64,000 bases of DNA from Methylobacter sp. GTDB lineage: Bacteria; Pseudomonadota; Gammaproteobacteria; Methylococcales; Methylomonadaceae. The notes beneath the pieces are model-generated. The model did no database searches. It saw only the letters and a program-made list of their open reading frames with translations, and was not told the origin of the DNA. Location: contig JAUYMY010000083.1 of assembly GCA_030699385.1 (NCBI GenBank), forward strand, positions 1-64,000, written 5' to 3'. Position numbers and translations under genes: made by a program. Every line of letters starts with the position of its first letter. The first letter of the stretch is position 1. This document shows positions 60,979 to 64,000 of this stretch, piece by piece.

Positions 60979-61162
60979 GGTAATTTCTAATAAATAATGC
61001 CCCTGATAATCGAAAGCTGTAGAAAAACAGAGTCCACGAAAGTCACGAAAGCCACGAAAAAAAAAGCAGTAAAAATAAGATGCCTACTTTTGGCTTTTCG
61101 TGTTTTTCGTGCTTTTCGTGGACAATTATTTGTGGCTGTTTTTTTTCAGGAAATCGCCTAAG
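60976..61162 (+). mobile_element. MITE-like repeat, copy 4
   Basis: Left end TAAGGTAATTTCTAATAAAT starts with the stop codon of the Hpt gene. Inner arms GTCCACGAAAGTCACGAAAG and CTTTTCGTGGAC, internal GCCTACTTTTGGCTTTTCGTG shared with copy 1, right end TTTTTCAGGAAATCGCCTAAG. The longest intact copy (187 bp). It lies between convergent genes. Confidence 0.85.
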
Positions 61163-61186
61163 GAACGCGCATGAAGCTTGCCTAAA

Positions 61187-62215
61187 TTACCTAAAATGCG
61201 TTTGATAATAACGGTGTATGGCGCAGGACGGGGGCAGGGGAGTGCCGTGCAATAAAGCATCGGCGAACTGCCGGCTGTACCAGGGAATCTGTAAACTGCC
61301 TTTGGCGCCAAAGCCGTTGAAAATAGCCAGTTGCGGGTGTTTGGGATGCAGACCGATAAAGGGTTGTTTATCCAGTGTACACGGGCGGATATTGGCCTGA
61401 TGGCTGAGCAGGCTTGTCGCGGTGACGTCCGGCGCAATGTGCCTGAGCGCATTGAGCAATTCATTTTTGCCCTGCTCAGTCGGCAGTGTATTCAAATTAT
61501 CCCGGTCAAAGGTAGCGCCAATGCGGATTTGTCCGGCGTTTAACGGAATCAGCCAATGGCCGTTATTGAGGATTTTATCCGGCAATTCGCTTTGGTGGGC
61601 TAGGGTTAAAATTTCACCTTTGACCGCTTGAAACGGCAGCCAGGAAAACCAGCGGTTTTGCGTGGCTTGATAGCCTTCACAAAAAATAATCTGTTTGGCA
61701 TTAATAACATCCTGCCCGTCAAATTCAGCCTGCCGGTAACTGTTCCGGGCAATGAAATAGGCTTTCAGGCAGTTTAATAACGGTTTTGTCAGTAAATAAG
61801 CGGTCTGTTGTTGCTCCAAAAAACCGAACGGGGCGGCAATGGATTCAAGGCTTGCGCCCGTCGGCTGCAGCTCGCCCACGTAGTCTTGATAAGCGGGATT
61901 GTTCAGGCGTTTGGCGGCTTGGTTAAATTCGTTGGCGCTGGCGAACAGCCGCAGCATCGGCTTTTCAATATAAAACGTTTGCTGAAAAAAATCGGCCAAC
62001 TGTGCATAACACTGTTTTGCCGCAGGCAGCAAAGTGTCGACCTCGGTGGATTTTACCAAACGCAACCCGGTAATCGGGTTGACCAATCCTGCGGCAACTT
62101 GCGAGGCATTTTCCAGGCCGTTATCGACAATGACGACCTTGCAGCCGCGCTGCATTAGTTCCCATGCCAGCAGGCTGCCTGCCAGTCCCTGGCCGATAAT
62201 CAGGAAGTCTGTCAT
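61187..62215 (-). CDS. FAD-dependent oxidoreductase of the DAO family
   Basis: 342 aa. FAD-binding GxGxxG in DFLIIGQGLAGSLLAWELMQ at the N terminus; NPITGLRLVKSTEV and GEILTLAHQSELPDKI in the substrate part; and IRPCTLDKQPFIGLHPKHPQ with GFGAKGSLQIPWYSRQFADAL at the C terminus. It is a D-amino-acid oxidase/glycine oxidase-like flavoprotein; it also resembles the oxidase half of MnmC, but lacks the methyltransferase half. Substrate unknown. rlmJ lies 9 bp upstream on the same strand, so the two may be co-transcribed. Confidence 0.85.
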   Translation of the reverse strand: MTDFLIIGQGLAGSLLAWELMQRGCKVVIVDNGLENASQVAAGLVNPITGLRLVKSTEVDTLLPAAKQCYAQLADFFQQTFYIEKPMLRLFASANEFNQAAKRLNNPAYQDYVGELQPTGASLESIAAPFGFLEQQQTAYLLTKPLLNCLKAYFIARNSYRQAEFDGQDVINAKQIIFCEGYQATQNRWFSWLPFQAVKGEILTLAHQSELPDKILNNGHWLIPLNAGQIRIGATFDRDNLNTLPTEQGKNELLNALRHIAPDVTATSLLSHQANIRPCTLDKQPFIGLHPKHPQLAIFNGFGAKGSLQIPWYSRQFADALLHGTPLPPSCAIHRYYQTHFR

Positions 62216-62224
62216 GGTGCGGCG

Positions 62225-63067
62225 CTATTCGCCTGCCAGCGTTTGTATCCGGTAAAAGCCTTCGCCCTTATTGCCCAGCACCTCGGCTAACCAGGGCAAA
62301 ACCTGTTTCATTTCAGCGACTAAAGTCCACGGCGGATTGACCACGATCATGCCGCTGGCTGTCATGCCGTGTTCGCTGCTGTCGGCGCGGATACCCAGTT
62401 CAAATAGCTGCACATTGTTGATGCCGGAGGCTCCAATGGCGCGTTCCAGCTTTTGGTTGCGGCGGCGTTCGATGACCGGATACCAGAGTGCGTAAGTGCC
62501 GGTGGCAAAGCGTTTGTGCATCGCGGCCAGGGTTTCAACCACCTGCGGATAATCGTCTTTTATTTCATAAGAGGGATCAATCAGAACGAGGCCACGGCGT
62601 TCAGGCGGCGGCAATAATTTTACAGCGCTACTTAGGCCGTCGGCATGAACGACCTGAATGCGCTTGTCCTTGTGGGCTTCGGCGGTCAATAATTTTATTT
62701 CGGTGCTGTGCAGTTCAAACAAACACAGGCGGTCTTTATCACGCAGCAGTTGTTTGACCAGCAGCGGCGAGCCGGGGTAGCGGGTTAATTTGTCGGTGCT
62801 GTTAAAGCGTTTGACCAGACTGACATAGCGGGCAACGCATTCGGGCAAGTCGCTACGTTGCCATAGTTTGGCGATGCCGTTGTCAAATTCCCGGTTTTTT
62901 AATGCGTAATCACCGTCTAGCTCGTATTTTCCGGGGCCGGCATGAGTGTCGATACAGCACAACGGTTTGTCTTTTTGGGTTAAATAATCGAGGCTTTGTA
63001 TCAGGACGATATGTTTTAGCACATCGGCAAAATTGCCGGCGTGGAAGGAATGTCGGTAGCTGAGCAT
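62225..63067 (-). CDS. rlmJ: 23S rRNA (adenine(2030)-N(6))-methyltransferase
   Basis: RlmJ, 280 aa. Family start MLSYRHSFHAGNFADVLKHI with the catalytic core IDTHAGPGKYELD for SAM, then ERRGLVLIDPSYEIKDDY carrying the DPSY (DPPY-type) motif, TYALWYPVIERR, and GMIVVNPPWTL near the C terminus. Methylates A2030 of 23S rRNA in E. coli. Length normal. Start ATG at 63067. Its neighbour is the DAO gene downstream. Confidence 0.95.
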   Translation of the reverse strand: MLSYRHSFHAGNFADVLKHIVLIQSLDYLTQKDKPLCCIDTHAGPGKYELDGDYALKNREFDNGIAKLWQRSDLPECVARYVSLVKRFNSTDKLTRYPGSPLLVKQLLRDKDRLCLFELHSTEIKLLTAEAHKDKRIQVVHADGLSSAVKLLPPPERRGLVLIDPSYEIKDDYPQVVETLAAMHKRFATGTYALWYPVIERRRNQKLERAIGASGINNVQLFELGIRADSSEHGMTASGMIVVNPPWTLVAEMKQVLPWLAEVLGNKGEGFYRIQTLAGE

Positions 63068-63086
63068 GTTAAGTTAGATGATTGAA

Positions 63087-63262
63087 GGGTAAAGTGATTT
63101 TCTGAAAAGACGAAGGAAATCGTCACACGAAGGCACGAAGAGAATATATTTTCAAAACGTTGCGAGTTAGATCTATTTCTCGTCTAACATAAGCTTAAAA
63201 CGTATATGTTGAATCCTTTGTGCCTTTGTGTGAGAGTAAAGATAGGATTTGTTGGGCTAAGC
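63087..63262. repeat. Diverged MITE-like repeat (copy 6)
   Basis: GGTAAAGTGATTTTCTGAAA resembles the outer repeat; CACACGAAGGCACGAAG (63124-63140) pairs with CTTTGTGCCTTTGTGTG (63216-63232). The core sequence has drifted from copies 1-4, so membership is likely but not certain. Confidence 0.5.
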
Positions 63263-63280
63263 GGTAGACCTGAGTTACCT

Positions 63281-63703
63281 TTATTTTTCGGCAATTTTTA
63301 CCAGCCAGCCGTTTTCGCCATTGCATCTTGATACTTTGGCAGTGACTTTGATGTTGATTCTTGCCGTAGTGTTAACTAATTCGGCGGGTAATTTTCCTTT
63401 GACCACAAAAAAAGTTTCTTTATCTTCTGTGCTGATTTCAACCGGAATGCCTTTTACACTGACTTTAATTTGCCCCGGTTTTTCCACATTAAACGCTAAA
63501 AAGGAGAACTCGGATTCCGGCGCAACCGTGGTCATATTGGCAGGCACGAATTTGGTTAATTGCGGTTTTAAGCAGCCGTTTTCACCGCCCCCGCCGCCGC
63601 CACTACTGCCGCCGTGTCCGCTATGATGCTCTGAAGCATTAACGGCGCTGACTTGAAAGCAGGAAAGCATCAATAAAATAGCGAGTAGTTTGGGTGTTTT
63701 CAT
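63281..63703 (-). CDS. Secreted protein of unknown function with His/Gly-rich N terminus
   Basis: 140 aa. Signal peptide MKTPKLLAILLMLSCFQVSA, cleaved near VNASEHH, then a flexible stretch SEHHSGHGGSSGGGGGGENG rich in His and Gly. The remainder is a compact beta-rich segment with two cysteines (C44 near NGCLKPQL and one in VSRCNGENG) that could form a disulphide. No family recognised. The histidines could bind metal, as a guess. It is presumably periplasmic. Stands alone between intergenic repeats and the edge gene. Confidence 0.7.
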   Translation of the reverse strand: MKTPKLLAILLMLSCFQVSAVNASEHHSGHGGSSGGGGGGENGCLKPQLTKFVPANMTTVAPESEFSFLAFNVEKPGQIKVSVKGIPVEISTEDKETFFVVKGKLPAELVNTTARINIKVTAKVSRCNGENGWLVKIAEK

Positions 63704-63793
63704 AGTGGAGCCTTGAATAGTTATTTTTGTTGTGAGGGTTTTTTGCGGCTAATTATAGGCGGAACTGAAGTTTGCCGGTGACAAAAAAACATC

Positions 63794-64000
63794 TTACAAC
63801 ACATTGGCATAGTCTTGTTCCAGCTGCCTGAAATTCATCGTCGACATGAAGCGGCTGAAACTTAGCCAAGACGAAAGCCCCATCAGATCCTTGAACTGCG
63901 GCGGCAGAAAGATTGGCGCAATCACTGTGCCTTCGTCAACTAGATCGGCCAATACTTTCATATCCTCTATCATGGTCTTGCCGCAAAACAACAAGGGGAT
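63794..64000 (-). CDS. Unidentified protein, C-terminal part (5' end outside window)
   Basis: Frame open to the window edge. About 69 codons read IPLLFCGKTMIEDMKVLADL, then VDEGTVIAPIFLPPQFKDLM and GLSSWLSFSRFMSTMNFRQL. No domain is recognised; a short possible amphipathic segment only. Whether it starts at TTG 63994 or further out cannot be decided here, but the open frame to the edge favours a longer gene. Confidence 0.6.
   Translation of the reverse strand: MPLLFCGKTMIEDMKVLADLVDEGTVIAPIFLPPQFKDLMGLSSWLSFSRFMSTMNFRQLEQDYANVL

Noticed and set aside
60978-61187. Rho-independent terminator only, rather than a repeat element
   Set aside because: Its ends and core match other copies in the window, so it is a repeat family member; it may still act as a terminator.
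61187-62215. Full MnmC (tRNA modification)
   Set aside because: Only the oxidase-like half is present; the methyltransferase domain that defines bifunctional MnmC is missing, so a general DAO-family call is safer.

Overview
The window reads as the chromosome of a gammaproteobacterium, most plausibly a Methylococcales (type I methanotroph) relative. The housekeeping order aroQ-accB-accC-prmA-dusB-fis-purH-purD, the mutY-yggX pair, PilS/PilR, NDH-2 and an E. coli-like SucCD all point to Gammaproteobacteria. The Methylococcales assignment rests on overall flavour (many chemotaxis and c-di-GMP genes, dense intergenic palindromes) and is an inference: no methane or methanol oxidation gene is present. 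No rRNA, tRNA, CRISPR array, prophage or transposase gene was seen.

Layout. 1-7.5 kb is a chemotaxis cluster: two paralogous chemoreceptors (one with three near-identical HAMP-like repeats), cheW, two decayed genes, then cheR-cheD-cheB. 7.6-13.0 kb is a signalling block: a MerR-type HTH fused to a receiver, a MASE3-PAS hybrid kinase, an HD-GYP response regulator and a wrecked CHASE-kinase relic. 13.2-23.8 kb is core metabolism and translation (aroQ, accBC, prmA, rlmI, dusB, fis, purHD), interrupted by a DUF2281/PIN toxin-antitoxin pair and two small cysteine-containing genes of unknown role. 23.8-27.6 kb holds a hicAB pair with a broken toxin, an AsmA protein and a dinJ-yafQ pair. 27.6-37.5 kb is mutY-yggX followed by an accessory island: a helicase relic, higBA with an ImmA/IrrE-type antitoxin, and a type III restriction-modification system whose mod and res genes are separated by further toxin-antitoxin pieces, ending in a sirtuin relic. 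37.6-49.9 kb is ordinary chromosome: an ABC-F ATPase, MAPEG, YcxB, NDH-2, GDP-mannose synthesis (manC-gmd), PilR/PilS and sucCD. 49.9-52.5 kb is an AT-rich ATPase plus DUF4276 (TOPRIM-like) pair, a candidate defence module lying between sucD and a truncated nadE. 52.6-61.0 kb is a second c-di-GMP/phosphorelay cluster: PilZ membrane protein, HD-GYP regulator, a large hybrid kinase with two tandem FixL-like PAS domains, a lone receiver, an Hpt-REC-REC-GGDEF protein and an Hpt plus degenerate-receiver protein. 61.2-64 kb holds an FAD oxidoreductase, rlmJ, a small secreted protein and one gene running off the edge.

The genes work together as two sensing systems (array-based chemotaxis with adaptation enzymes; a phosphorelay feeding both synthesis and breakdown of c-di-GMP) around a conserved core. 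Accessory cassettes, each a toxin-antitoxin, restriction or ATPase pair, sit in gaps between core genes. The most notable structure outside genes is a family of short MITE-like repeats with an outer inverted repeat of about 20 bp and an inner GTCCACGAAA/TTTCGTGGAC palindrome. Copies lie against or over the stop codons of prmA, gmd and an Hpt gene, and one truncates a chemotaxis gene.
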